Assembly (NCBI GenBank): GCA_003151555.1
Contig: PLXU01000192.1
Coordinates: 1 to 13,585, forward strand
Source of the DNA: Acidimicrobiaceae bacterium
GTDB lineage: Bacteria; Actinomycetota; Acidimicrobiia; Acidimicrobiales; RAAP-2
Length of the DNA stretch: 13,585 nt
Reading direction: 5' to 3'
This document shows, piece by piece, positions 7,284 to 13,399 of the stretch. A program made the position numbers and the translations under genes. The notes beneath the pieces are model-generated. The model made no database searches, was not told where the DNA came from, and saw only the letters and a list, made by a program, of their open reading frames with translations. The first letter of the stretch is position 1. The number at the start of each line of letters is the position of its first letter.

Positions 7284-7721
7284 CTAGAGCAGTTTGGCCT
7301 CCAGGAGAGCCTTGAAGTTTTCGGTGGAGTCTTCAAAGAGTTTCTTGGCCAGGCGCACGATGACCGGCTCGGCGAGCTTGAAGAAACCACGACTTTCACC
7401 CCTGAACAGAGAGTCCATCCGCGTACCGACGTCGGTCGACTGCAAGGAATTCTCCACCTCGAGCTGGAAAGGACCCGACGTGGACCTCGCGGAGAACCTC
7501 GAGTTCGCGACGTACTCTGTGACTTCGGACTCAGATTCAAAGGTGCGCCCGAGGAACTTGCCGATATAGGTCAGGTGACTGCCGAGCTGAAGGGGTGAAT
7601 CCTTCGTACGCACTTCGATCACTCCGTGGTTCCAGTCGGGAATTCTCTGCGTATTGACGAGCGCGTCAAACACGTCTTCCACGGAACGCTCGATTACGCA
7701 CGTGATGGGAAATTCGTCCAT
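7284..7721 (-). CDS. SRPBCC / polyketide-cyclase-like ligand-binding fold protein
   Basis: The product has 145 residues. The start is ATG 7721, with GAGGG 5 bases upstream. It opens with a strand and the typical helix-grip entry ITCVIERSVEDVFDALVN, followed by IPDWNHGVIEV, the W-x-x-G/V motif seen in the SRPBCC (START/PYP/polyketide cyclase 2) superfamily. Beta strands SHLTYIGKFLGRTFESESEV and ARSTSGPFQLEVENSL follow, then a GTRMDSLFRGESRGFF hairpin, and a long C-terminal helix (ENFKALLEAKLL) closes the hydrophobic cavity. Proteins of this kind bind lipids or other hydrophobic ligands, and most stand-alone members have no known ligand. There is no catalytic signature. It follows the kinase gene on the same strand after 174 bases, so it probably has its own promoter. 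Confidence 0.85.
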   Translation of the reverse strand: MDEFPITCVIERSVEDVFDALVNTQRIPDWNHGVIEVRTKDSPLQLGSHLTYIGKFLGRTFESESEVTEYVANSRFSARSTSGPFQLEVENSLQSTDVGTRMDSLFRGESRGFFKLAEPVIVRLAKKLFEDSTENFKALLEAKLL

Positions 7722-7895
7722 GCAACCCTCGCTTCAAATTAAGGATGTTCCAATTGCGACGAATGGACCGCTCACAGCGTTTCACCCGTACGCCAAGCGT
7801 GGTGCACGCCGACGCCGTGCGCGAGGTGGTTAGCCGTAACGCGCCGGTTCGTGTCAGCACCCCCCGGCACAAGCCGAGAGGAAACCCCTACGTCC

Positions 7896-8669
7896 TCAGG
7901 TGATTAGGGCCCGCAGGGGCTCCAGATACTCGGGGGCGGTGCGCAGATACGAACCACGGATCACCGTCCAGGCCCGGATCAAGAACTCGTCCAGACCGGC
8001 GTCGGCGAACGCGGCGATGCGCCGGCGCGTCTGCACGCGGTCGGCCAGGAAGTTATCGAGCGGATTCCACAGGTACGACGCCACGTCATACTCGCGGTCG
8101 GCGAGGTACGGCTTGGGATCGATCGCGACGAAAGCTTCTCCAGAGCGCAGGATGTTGTGGTGGTGGAAGTCACCGTGCACGAGCCAGTCGGCGCCACCGC
8201 GAATCTCAGCGAAGAGCGAGCGCGCCAGCGAAACAAGTTCGCCGCCTTCGGATTCAGCCTGGTCGAGCCAGCGCGCCACCTCGGGCTCGACCGAGCGAAA
8301 CGGTGCTTGGGCGGGCCGCCACAGGCGTCGCGCGATATCGACCGCAATGGCCGTCGCTTCATTTTCGCTCAAACGGGAGAGATCGTCACCGGGAACGGCC
8401 CGCTCCTCGAGCAGAATCGGCCCGGACCGGCGCAGGACTCGCACGGCGCCGTCACCGTTCCAAAGCTCGAGCGCGTCACCTTCGTGGAGCGATTCGTCGT
8501 CGCCTCCCCACGGCACTTTGATGACACTGCCGTCGCTCAGCGGCGCGACGAACGAGACGTTCGACATCGTGAATGGCGGTCCTACCGTAAGCCCGATCAG
8601 CGCTGCGTACTCCTCAGCGCTTTGGCGGGCGGCCGAGAGGTCCACCATCGGCTCAAACGAGTTGTCCAC
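7896..8669 (-). CDS. APH(6)/hydroxyurea-type aminoglycoside phosphotransferase-like kinase
   Basis: The product has 257 residues in the kinase-like APH fold. Visible elements: an ATP-lysine K51 in SVIKVPW with the likely partner Glu63 in LHEGDALELW; the Brenner motif VHGDFHHHNIL (164-174) with catalytic Asp167 and Asn172; the Mg-binding Asp184 in AIDPKPYLADREYD; and the C-terminal WNP motif. The ID-PKPYL-DREYD and WNP combination is typical of the APH(6)/hydroxyurea-resistance family (streptomycin 6-kinase group). Many chromosomal members have no proven drug substrate, so a resistance role is inference. The start is GTG 8669. It lacks a Shine-Dalgarno sequence, but a TAGGCT box lies 6 bases before it, suggesting a leaderless mRNA. 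An in-frame ATG at 8648 is the alternative, also without a ribosome binding site. A 783-base open frame on the opposite strand is a shadow of this gene. Confidence 0.88.
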   Translation of the reverse strand: MDNSFEPMVDLSAARQSAEEYAALIGLTVGPPFTMSNVSFVAPLSDGSVIKVPWGGDDESLHEGDALELWNGDGAVRVLRRSGPILLEERAVPGDDLSRLSENEATAIAVDIARRLWRPAQAPFRSVEPEVARWLDQAESEGGELVSLARSLFAEIRGGADWLVHGDFHHHNILRSGEAFVAIDPKPYLADREYDVASYLWNPLDNFLADRVQTRRRIAAFADAGLDEFLIRAWTVIRGSYLRTAPEYLEPLRALIT

Positions 8670-8675
8670 CGCGCC

Positions 8676-8681
8676 AGCCTA
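8676..8681 (-). promoter_or_regulatory. Candidate -10 box for a leaderless kinase transcript
   Basis: On the minus strand TAGGCT (TANNNT type) ends 6 bases before the GTG at 8669, the spacing expected if transcription starts on the G of the start codon. No good -35 is visible. Confidence 0.3.
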
Positions 8682-8754
8682 GGGTCCGCCTTTTGTTTTG
8701 GGAGTTCGCACCACGTGTGCGCGACCCATTGATTCGAGACGACCAGCCCGTGCT

Positions 8755-8910
8755 CTAGTAGTAGTGGCGTCGTCCGCCCACCGCGTGGCCGATCGATCCG
8801 AGGACCCAGAACGCCAGCCCGACTATGACCATGAGGACACCGAGAGTCCAGAGGATCGGAATGCCGGTGAGAAACCCAATCAAGAGCAACACCAGTCCGA
8901 ACGTAATCAT
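8755..8910 (-). CDS. DUF6131-type 51-residue hydrophobic mini-protein
   Basis: The product has 51 residues, starting at ATG 8910 and stopping at TAG 8755-8757. Two hydrophobic helices, about residues 2-16 (ITFGLVLLLIGFLTG) and 19-38 (ILWTLGVLMVIVGLAFWVLG), are followed by the closing motif GHAVGGRRHYY. This arrangement (LLLIGF-TGIPILWT-G, G-AVGGRRHY at the end) matches the actinobacterial DUF6131 family as I remember it. These are very short membrane proteins of unknown function, often left unannotated because of size. The start codon overlaps the TGA of an upstream frame as ATGA, and it has no clear ribosome binding site of its own. An in-frame TAA six codons upstream rules out a longer form. 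The kinase gene follows 85 bases downstream on the same strand. Confidence 0.75.
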   Translation of the reverse strand: MITFGLVLLLIGFLTGIPILWTLGVLMVIVGLAFWVLGSIGHAVGGRRHYY

Positions 8911-9023
8911 GCCGCACCAACGCAGTTAATGGCGCCCAACAACGCGACTCGCTCGGCCAACGCGGCCAGTTCTGCGCCTCCAGGCGGCGCAATCGAGATA
9001 TGGACTCTTGCAGATCTACCCAT
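8907..9023 (-). CDS. Possible 38-residue ORF overlapping the DUF6131 start (ATGA)
   Basis: The ATG at 9023 has a strong ribosome binding site, GGAGAAGG, 4 bases upstream. The frame runs 38 codons to a TGA that overlaps the DUF6131 ATG by the classic ATGA junction. The product begins MGRSARVHISIAPPGG and continues AELAALAERVALLGAINC, a likely amphipathic helix. The same frame stays open upstream to a GTG at 9239 (110 codons) with reasonable codon usage, so the 38-residue piece could be the end of a longer gene. I do not recognise either version. It may be a real small protein or simply the translated leader that delivers ribosomes to the DUF6131 start. Confidence 0.35.
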   Translation of the reverse strand: MGRSARVHISIAPPGGAELAALAERVALLGAINCVGAA

Positions 9024-9408
9024 AAAGCCTTCTCCTTGCTCAATCCCGAACCAACGGTCCGGTACGGCAGTAGCGAAGTCTGGGCTTGTCGTTAACTCAA
9101 CCCTACGCTTCGCGGCGACCTTCGTGACCGCGTGGACCAGAATGGCGCCTCGGTGCACGTGAGACCCATCCGCATGATCGCTGACCACATGATTGGAACG
9201 GCTCGCGCTGGCAACAAGATTCAACGTGTTCGCCCACACGTTGCGTCATCTCGGTGTCGAGCTCTCGCGTGATGGCGAGCCACGAACCCTACGCCAAAGG
9301 TCGAATTGCCATTGACTTCATCGCTTGATCCTTTCTGATCGAAGGTTCCTTTCTCCCCAAGTCGTCTCCGACTGAATTCGGGCGGTTGGGGCTCAGAAGG
9401 AACGACAC
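9024..9408. other. Region without a supported gene
   Basis: Only one frame deserves mention: the minus-strand extension (9239 down to 9024) of the 38-residue ORF. It is open but begins at a GTG with no clear ribosome binding site and encodes a product I cannot place. Short plus-strand pieces around 9173-9300 read as fragments in two different frames and do not form a gene. No convincing promoter, terminator or repeat was identified. Confidence 0.4.
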
Positions 9409-9657
9409 TCAAAAGGAAACCGGCACCCACTTTCGACCCCCGTCGTAGGTCATGATCATCGAGTCGGTGCCGTTCGCCCCCGGCACGAGAGCCACTCCCC
9501 GAGCGACACTCGTGAATCCGAGGTAGGAGAGGCGCCCGTGGAAGACAACGGGCCAACGCACACCCCCGCCAAAGCTGGCTATCAGTTGGTCACGAAGTCC
9601 CACCGACCGCCCGACGAGTAGTTCCCCGGGCCTCGGAGTCGTAGTAGAGCGCGACGA
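9409..9657 (-). pseudogene. Remnant of the C-terminus of a YCF48/BNR-type beta-propeller protein
   Basis: Directly downstream of the DUF3048 stop (TGA 9658-9660), and in the same frame, 82 codons stay open to a stop at 9409-9411. The last 60 or so read as the end of a BNR/YCF48 repeat protein: LRDQLIASFGGGVRWPV, then FHGRLSYLGFTSVARGVALV, and finally SMIMTYDGGRKWVPVSF. The last phrase is the Asp-box-like S/T-x-DGG-x-W signature usually found at the end of such propellers. There is no convincing start: a GTG at 9603 exists without a proper ribosome binding site, and nothing upstream encodes the missing blades. The simplest reading is a gene reduced to its 3' end by deletion. An alternative is a former C-terminal domain of the DUF3048 protein separated by a nonsense change. 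Confidence 0.5.
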
Positions 9658-10698
9658 TCATGGCGCCAACGTCACGCTCACGTGATCGGACACGTCAAGC
9701 AGTTCAACCCACGTCTGACCGGGCTTCAGATTGATCACCTTGCCTGATGCGTTCTTGTAGACAGTGGTCCGGCGAAGGCTCCGCCGCGACCACGTTCCGC
9801 GCTGCAACGTGCTGCCCGAAAAGACCTCGACGGGGCCCGAACCGATCAGTTGCGCGTACGAGTCAATGACGCCGACGCCACCCACGTAATTCACGGTCAT
9901 CACGATCACATTCTTGGGCGAGATCCGAACACCGTTCGCCGACACATCGGCCTCGCCGAATATCGAGCGGTCCCACGAACCGGTTTTCGTGTCCCACGAA
10001 TAGGAGGTGGCGAAACCAGAGTTGAATCCCACCACGAACGACGACACCCGCGGGCCGGGCGGCCTGCCCTTGGCCGACGAGTAGGTGAAGAGCGCGGGAG
10101 CTGGCCGCGGCTTGCCCACCTTGGCCATCAAGAGCTCGGCGTTGGCGAAGAGGTTGTGCGGGGGGTATCGACTGGAGCTGCGAAACATGGCGGAGCCGCT
10201 GGTGGCCTCATCGAGGAGCTTCACCGGCGCGGTGGCGATGCTCCTCACGGCGTATTCCGCACCCCCGGAAAAGGCGAACAGGCCGCCAATGGGGAACACG
10301 ATCTCACGATCGGTGCGCCGCACCGAGCGTATTGGACCAACCTGGGTGGGAAGACGTGAATTGAAGATTGCGGCCAAACGAGTGATGCCGCCTTCAACAA
10401 TCTCTTCGTAGACCACATCGGCGTCCTGTATGCCGTATTGGGGCATTGCCTCGGGAGTGTTGTCAATCTTTATCGTGAGCGCCGATCGGTATTTCGTCAA
10501 CTTTGTCGGGTCGGGCAGTCCGGTCAAAGGATCCACCGGAACGGCTTTCAACGTCGACGTCGTGGTCGCGCCTGAAGTAGTAGTCGTCGATGTTCCGCCA
10601 ATAGTCGTCGTGGTGGTCGAATCGGCGAAAGCGCCAGAGACCATCAAAGAACTCGCGCCCAGCGCTATGGCCGCCGTGGACACCAGGATTTTCTTCAT
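9658..10698 (-). CDS. Exported DUF3048 (YerB-like) domain protein
   Basis: The product has 346 residues. It has a clean signal peptide (MKKI, hydrophobic core, cleavage probably after AFA-25), then a Thr-rich linker (residues about 26-50, runs of STTTT), then the DUF3048 N-terminal domain. Characteristic motifs include PLTGLPDP, ALTIKIDNTPEAMPQYGIQ, ADVVYEEIVEGGITRLAAIF, VGPIRSVRRTD and YPPHNLFAN. The C-terminal DUF3048 part ends with NASGKVINLKPGQTWVELL. The family, including Bacillus YerB, is an exported or lipoprotein group of unknown biochemical role, suspected to act at the cell envelope. There is no lipobox here, so the linker may tether or space a secreted domain. The start is ATG 10698. 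It lacks a Shine-Dalgarno sequence but has TAATTT/GATAAT 5-7 bases upstream, suggesting leaderless expression. A pseudogene-like stretch follows in frame after the stop. Confidence 0.92.
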   Translation of the reverse strand: MKKILVSTAAIALGASSLMVSGAFADSTTTTTIGGTSTTTTSGATTTSTLKAVPVDPLTGLPDPTKLTKYRSALTIKIDNTPEAMPQYGIQDADVVYEEIVEGGITRLAAIFNSRLPTQVGPIRSVRRTDREIVFPIGGLFAFSGGAEYAVRSIATAPVKLLDEATSGSAMFRSSSRYPPHNLFANAELLMAKVGKPRPAPALFTYSSAKGRPPGPRVSSFVVGFNSGFATSYSWDTKTGSWDRSIFGEADVSANGVRISPKNVIVMTVNYVGGVGVIDSYAQLIGSGPVEVFSGSTLQRGTWSRRSLRRTTVYKNASGKVINLKPGQTWVELLDVSDHVSVTLAP

Positions 10699-10703
10699 AG
10701 CGT

Positions 10704-10711
10704 AAATTATC
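10704..10711 (-). promoter_or_regulatory. Candidate -10 box for a leaderless DUF3048 transcript
   Basis: On the minus strand GATAAT (10706-10711) and the overlapping TAATTT (10704-10709) lie 7 and 5 bases before ATG 10698. This close spacing and the absence of a ribosome binding site fit transcription starting at the start codon. No recognisable -35 is present. Confidence 0.4.
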
Positions 10712-10744
10712 GCGTGGACACGCCGCCACTAAGCCGTCGCCAGC

Positions 10745-10777
10745 TTGACGGACGAGGTCGGCTGGTGATTGATCACC
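10745..10777 (+). promoter_or_regulatory. Candidate promoter with overlapping dyad upstream of hydrolase gene
   Basis: TTGACG (10745-10750) is followed after 17 bases by ATTGAT (10768-10773, a weak -10). The imperfect dyad GGTGAT-TG-ATCACC (10764-10777) covers the -10 position, as a repressor site would. If real, the 5' leader of the hydrolase mRNA would be about 160 bases. Both elements are weak individually. Confidence 0.25.
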
Positions 10778-10941
10778 TCACCAATCAGAGAAAATTGTCG
10801 AGACTGGACGCTGGCTATCATCAAGTTCATCATTTCAATTTCTGCGCATCCCAAAAGCGCCCCCTGTGCCCGAAAATTCGTGCGGTTTATTGGGCTTTAC
10901 TGCGGCCCTCCACGCTTTAAAGTCGTGAGGGGGCCCGAGCG

Positions 10942-12090
10942 ATGAGGCGAGCCCGGTATGGTCGCCCGGTTCAACGCCGACGATTTCCCAACAAATTGAA
11001 CGTATTTCGACTCGCCATTATCACGACGCTCGCCCTGACTGGCGCAACGGTCACTCCCACTATCGCCCAGGCGAGTCGCGTTCATCAATTGACCGAGACT
11101 CCTCTGTTCTCGGTCGGACTGGCGCGTTGCACCTTCGTTGATCACTCGCGTACTGTCCTTAACTACTCGAAGGCGCCATTCAAGGTGTTGTCGACCAGTC
11201 GCACGCTCGTGACCGAAATACGTTATCCAACCGCGCTGGTTGCGAGTGGGCCTGTTGAAGTCGCCGGAGCACCACCCGCGACACAAAGCGGCGGTTATCC
11301 AATGGTCGTCTTCGCCCATGGCTACGACGTCACGCCCGACACCTATGCGCCGCTCTTGGACGCGTGGGCGCAAGCGGGCTTCGTGGTGGTGTCGCCCTTC
11401 TTTCCCGACGAGACGCCGTCAGCGGTCGCGGCGCAGCCCGGTACCGACACGGAAGACGATCTGGCCAACGAGCCGGCAGACCTCACTTTCGTGACCAACG
11501 CAGTCCTCCAAGCGTCCGCCAACAACACTTCGAACTGTCACATTGTCAGCGGTCTCGTTGAACCCACCGAGATCGCTCTGGCGGGACACTCCGACGGGGC
11601 GACCGCCGTGGCGATGCTGGCCTTCGATCACGGTGTCGATCCCCAAGGAGTTAATTACGCCGACTTACGCGCGGGAATCGACTATCGATCCGTGATTATC
11701 ATGTCGGGCGCGGAGGACAAATCCCAGTCATACGCCGACGAAGCAAGTCACCCACCACTTCTGATAATTCACAGTTTGGTCGATCGTTGCAATCCGATTC
11801 GAAACGACGTGAAACTCTACGATGACATTCATCAAACCAATAAGTGGTTCCTCGCCCTGCGATCGGCCCACCATCTTCCACCGTTCGATGGCGACGATCT
11901 ACCCGCCTTTACGGCGGTCGCCGCGATAACGATCCGTTTTCTTCAAATGTCGCTCCAGGCCGCGACGCCCTCGAACAGTCTCTTGGCCTACGGCAATCAG
12001 TTCCCGTCGGTGGCGCGCATGTACAGCGGCGCACTCGGAGCGACGGTGCTGCACGCGCCGAAATTGAGAGAGATCTGTGGTCCGAATTAG
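10942..12090 (+). CDS. Exported alpha/beta hydrolase (chlorophyllase/PAF-acetylhydrolase-like)
   Basis: The product has 382 residues. The ATG at 10942 has GAGGGGG 8 bases upstream. The N-terminus has a basic region (RRARYGRPVQRRRF), a hydrophobic core (about 22-40) and a likely cleavage after AQA-44. The RRRF is only partly like a twin-arginine motif. The hydrolase core shows the oxyanion-loop HGY (126-128) after MVVFAHGYDV, the nucleophile elbow GHSDG with Ser217 in IALAGHSDGATAV, a probable acid Asp281 in LLIIHSLVDRCNPI, and a catalytic His at 310 or 311 in RSAHHLPPF. This order and spacing match dienelactone-hydrolase, chlorophyllase and PAF-acetylhydrolase-like enzymes. They cleave ester bonds, and the substrate here cannot be told. 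Cysteines at 63, 199, 283 and 379 could form disulfides outside the cell. The gene is divergent from the DUF3048 gene and probably monocistronic. Confidence 0.9.
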   Translation: MRRARYGRPVQRRRFPNKLNVFRLAIITTLALTGATVTPTIAQASRVHQLTETPLFSVGLARCTFVDHSRTVLNYSKAPFKVLSTSRTLVTEIRYPTALVASGPVEVAGAPPATQSGGYPMVVFAHGYDVTPDTYAPLLDAWAQAGFVVVSPFFPDETPSAVAAQPGTDTEDDLANEPADLTFVTNAVLQASANNTSNCHIVSGLVEPTEIALAGHSDGATAVAMLAFDHGVDPQGVNYADLRAGIDYRSVIIMSGAEDKSQSYADEASHPPLLIIHSLVDRCNPIRNDVKLYDDIHQTNKWFLALRSAHHLPPFDGDDLPAFTAVAAITIRFLQMSLQAATPSNSLLAYGNQFPSVARMYSGALGATVLHAPKLREICGPN

Positions 12091-12368
12091 TGTTCGTCAT
12101 TACGTACCGCCCAGCGCGCCACCTCCTGTTCAGTTCCCCTCGATTGAGGAGCAGCCGGAAAGGGACGATCAATTCCGAAACCAGTGCGGTTGTTCTTAGG
12201 CCCTTACAACCTCGCTTCAATGCGCAAGCGGTGGCGCAACGTCCGCTCAATTGAATGCGGGAATCAGACCGCGAGTTGTCGCCGGAGACGCCCCGAGACG
12301 GACTACTTGAATGAACGCTGTTCAGCGACCCAAAACCCGCGTGATTGACTCGTCGCACCACCATTTCG
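12091..12368. other. Intergenic region between convergent genes, no supported gene
   Basis: These 278 bases separate the hydrolase stop from the stop of the small membrane protein. The only structure noted is a weak hairpin, GGTTGT (12188-12193) pairing with ACAACC (12206-12211) across 12 bases, without a T-run, and the palindrome TCAATTGA at 12247-12254. Open frames here are continuations or shadows of the neighbours. Confidence 0.4.
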
Positions 12369-12575
12369 TTATTGCTGGACTTCCCGTCTACGACCAATGA
12401 AGAAATAGGCCAGCGATCCCGTTAAGTTCGTGCTGGCCACCCGCCATATCCATTTGGGGCCGCGCACTTGGTCGCTAGAGCGACTCGAAAGGTCACGCCA
12501 CACGAACGGAGTGACTGCGAGCCACGTGACCAAGACTGACGCGATGATCATCGTTTTTCGGGTGCGCGAATCCAT
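12369..12575 (-). CDS. Small PLDc_N-like two-helix membrane protein
   Basis: The product has 68 residues. The first membrane helix is at about 9-25 (MIIASVLVTWLAVTPFVW). A polar loop follows with the motif RDLSSRSSDQVRGPKWIWR, and a second hydrophobic segment (STNLTGSLAYFFIG) ends in GRRREVQQ. The KW-WR then N--GS-AYF-GRR pattern is that of the PLDc N-terminal (PLDc_N, cardiolipin-synthase N-terminal-like) family, short membrane anchors often found alone with no enzymatic domain. The ATG at 12575 is preferred because it begins just before the first helix. There is no clear ribosome binding site, and a CATACT box lies 6 bases before it. An in-frame ATG at 12641 would add 22 polar residues. Nothing nearby supplies a phospholipase domain. 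Confidence 0.65.
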   Translation of the reverse strand: MDSRTRKTMIIASVLVTWLAVTPFVWRDLSSRSSDQVRGPKWIWRVASTNLTGSLAYFFIGRRREVQQ

Positions 12576-12674
12576 AAGCCAAGTATGCCATTCGCCATCC
12601 CTCAGTTCGCTACCGCTTGACCAAGAGACGAAACTGGGCATCGGTTCGAAGCTCAGTAAAGATTGGTGAGTACA

Positions 12675-12826
12675 TCACCTCAAGCTGGGCGTCGCCTCGG
12701 GCCGGTGATCGTGACGCGGAAACCTAGCTACCCCATCTACTTGGTACCTCTCCAAGATGGTGGTCACCGTGCGGCTCATCGATGACGCCAGTTCACGGGC
12801 ATAGTCCCAACGTGAACGATCGCCAC
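12675..12826 (-). other. Coding-like stretch overlapping the next gene's 3' side, unrecognised
   Basis: A minus-strand frame ending at TGA 12675-12677 reads as natural protein between about 12826 and 12678: SRWDYARELASSMSRTV, then TTILERYQVDGVARF. It is predicted to be largely helical. Its upstream part overlaps the 105-residue gene in another frame and looks like shadow sequence, so no start can be assigned. It may be the 3' remnant of a lost gene. Confidence 0.2.
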
Positions 12827-13144
12827 TCAGGTTGCAGAAGATCGACTTCCGTAGACCTTTGAGGCGGGAAACATACCCGCTTTGGAAGTACCGGTCATCG
12901 AATCGCCCTCGACAGTGACTTCGAATTTTAGAGTGAGTCGCATCGGTGTCGTGACCGCCTGGGACCAAGTCAACCGGTTTCCATCCGCGACCGCGTCGAG
13001 GAAGTCCACGGTCTCCGCGTCAGAACGAGCGGTACCGTGAATCACGCCATCCTGTTCGGTGATGTCGAAGACAACTTCCATCTTGCCAATGAGCGTATCG
13101 ATGGTCACGTCCCATGATCCTGCGAAGGTAGTCATTGCGTTCAT
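12827..13144 (-). CDS. Small conserved beta-rich protein of unknown function
   Basis: The product has 105 residues with no signal or membrane segment. It begins with FAGSWDVTIDTLIGKMEVVF, then DGVIHGTARSDAETVDFLDA, then RLTWSQAVTTPMRLTLKFEV, and closes with a TVEGDSMTGTSKAGMFPASKVYGSR-type pattern (spelled here only as a motif summary). The repeated strand and G-T-W pattern resembles small lipocalin/calycin-like barrels, and near-identical layouts occur as stand-alone actinobacterial proteins of about 100 residues. The function is unknown. The start is either ATG 13144, with AAAGGA only 2 bases upstream, or ATG 13135, with the same sequence 11 bases upstream. The second gives better spacing and begins at the conserved MTTFAGSW. 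A promoter candidate lies 27 bases upstream of 13144. Confidence 0.75.
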   Translation of the reverse strand: MNAMTTFAGSWDVTIDTLIGKMEVVFDITEQDGVIHGTARSDAETVDFLDAVADGNRLTWSQAVTTPMRLTLKFEVTVEGDSMTGTSKAGMFPASKVYGSRSSAT

Positions 13145-13399
13145 CGTCCTTTGGAGTCTGGATGGTTGCGAGTGTGCGGCGCTCCCACTTCTAGGTCAAA
13201 TTCGTGAAATCGCTATTCACACGATACCTCGATGTCCGGCCATTTCTGATGACTAAGGGTTCGGGTACCCGTCGCAGCCGACGTCCGAAAGTACGCCGAA
13301 TCATCCACCTCCGGCTGAATTGTCGCAATCCACGAACGTCCTTTGGGTCACGACCGTGACTTTCTGCAGGATCTCGCAAAAAATATTCGATGCCGTGAA
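13145..13399. other. Intergenic region upstream of the 105-residue gene
   Basis: These 255 bases lie between the DUF1801-type stop and the next minus-strand gene. Apart from the promoter candidate at 13171-13224 I see no gene. A 70-codon frame at 13191-13403 begins at TTG without a ribosome binding site and has an Arg-rich, non-protein-like composition. Confidence 0.4.
13171..13224 (-). promoter_or_regulatory. Candidate promoter with upstream dyad for the 105-residue gene
   Basis: On the minus strand TTGACC (13194-13199) and CACACT (13171-13176) are 17 bases apart, followed by the gene start after about 27 bases. Just upstream of the -35 is an imperfect inverted repeat, TCGTG...CACGA (13202-13224), with nearly matching inner bases (GAA/TTC). 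The -10 matches the consensus at only three positions. Confidence 0.3.

Noticed and set aside
7900..8682. 260-codon plus-strand open frame opposite the kinase gene
   Set aside because: Its product is Ser/Arg/Pro-rich with no motif, and the minus strand carries an intact catalytic kinase. This is a typical antisense shadow in GC-rich DNA.
8698..9162. 154-codon plus-strand open frame
   Set aside because: It runs antisense to the DUF6131 gene and has low-quality composition and no ribosome binding site.
3220..9660. UGA recoding or stop-codon reassignment, suggested by two coding-like extensions after TGA
   Set aside because: Other genes here, including the 153-residue partial gene, the 105-residue gene and the DUF1801-type gene, end normally at TGA, and both extensions have simpler explanations as gene remnants.
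9850..10359. 169-codon plus-strand open frame opposite DUF3048
   Set aside because: Arg/His/Gly-rich shadow of a well-supported gene.
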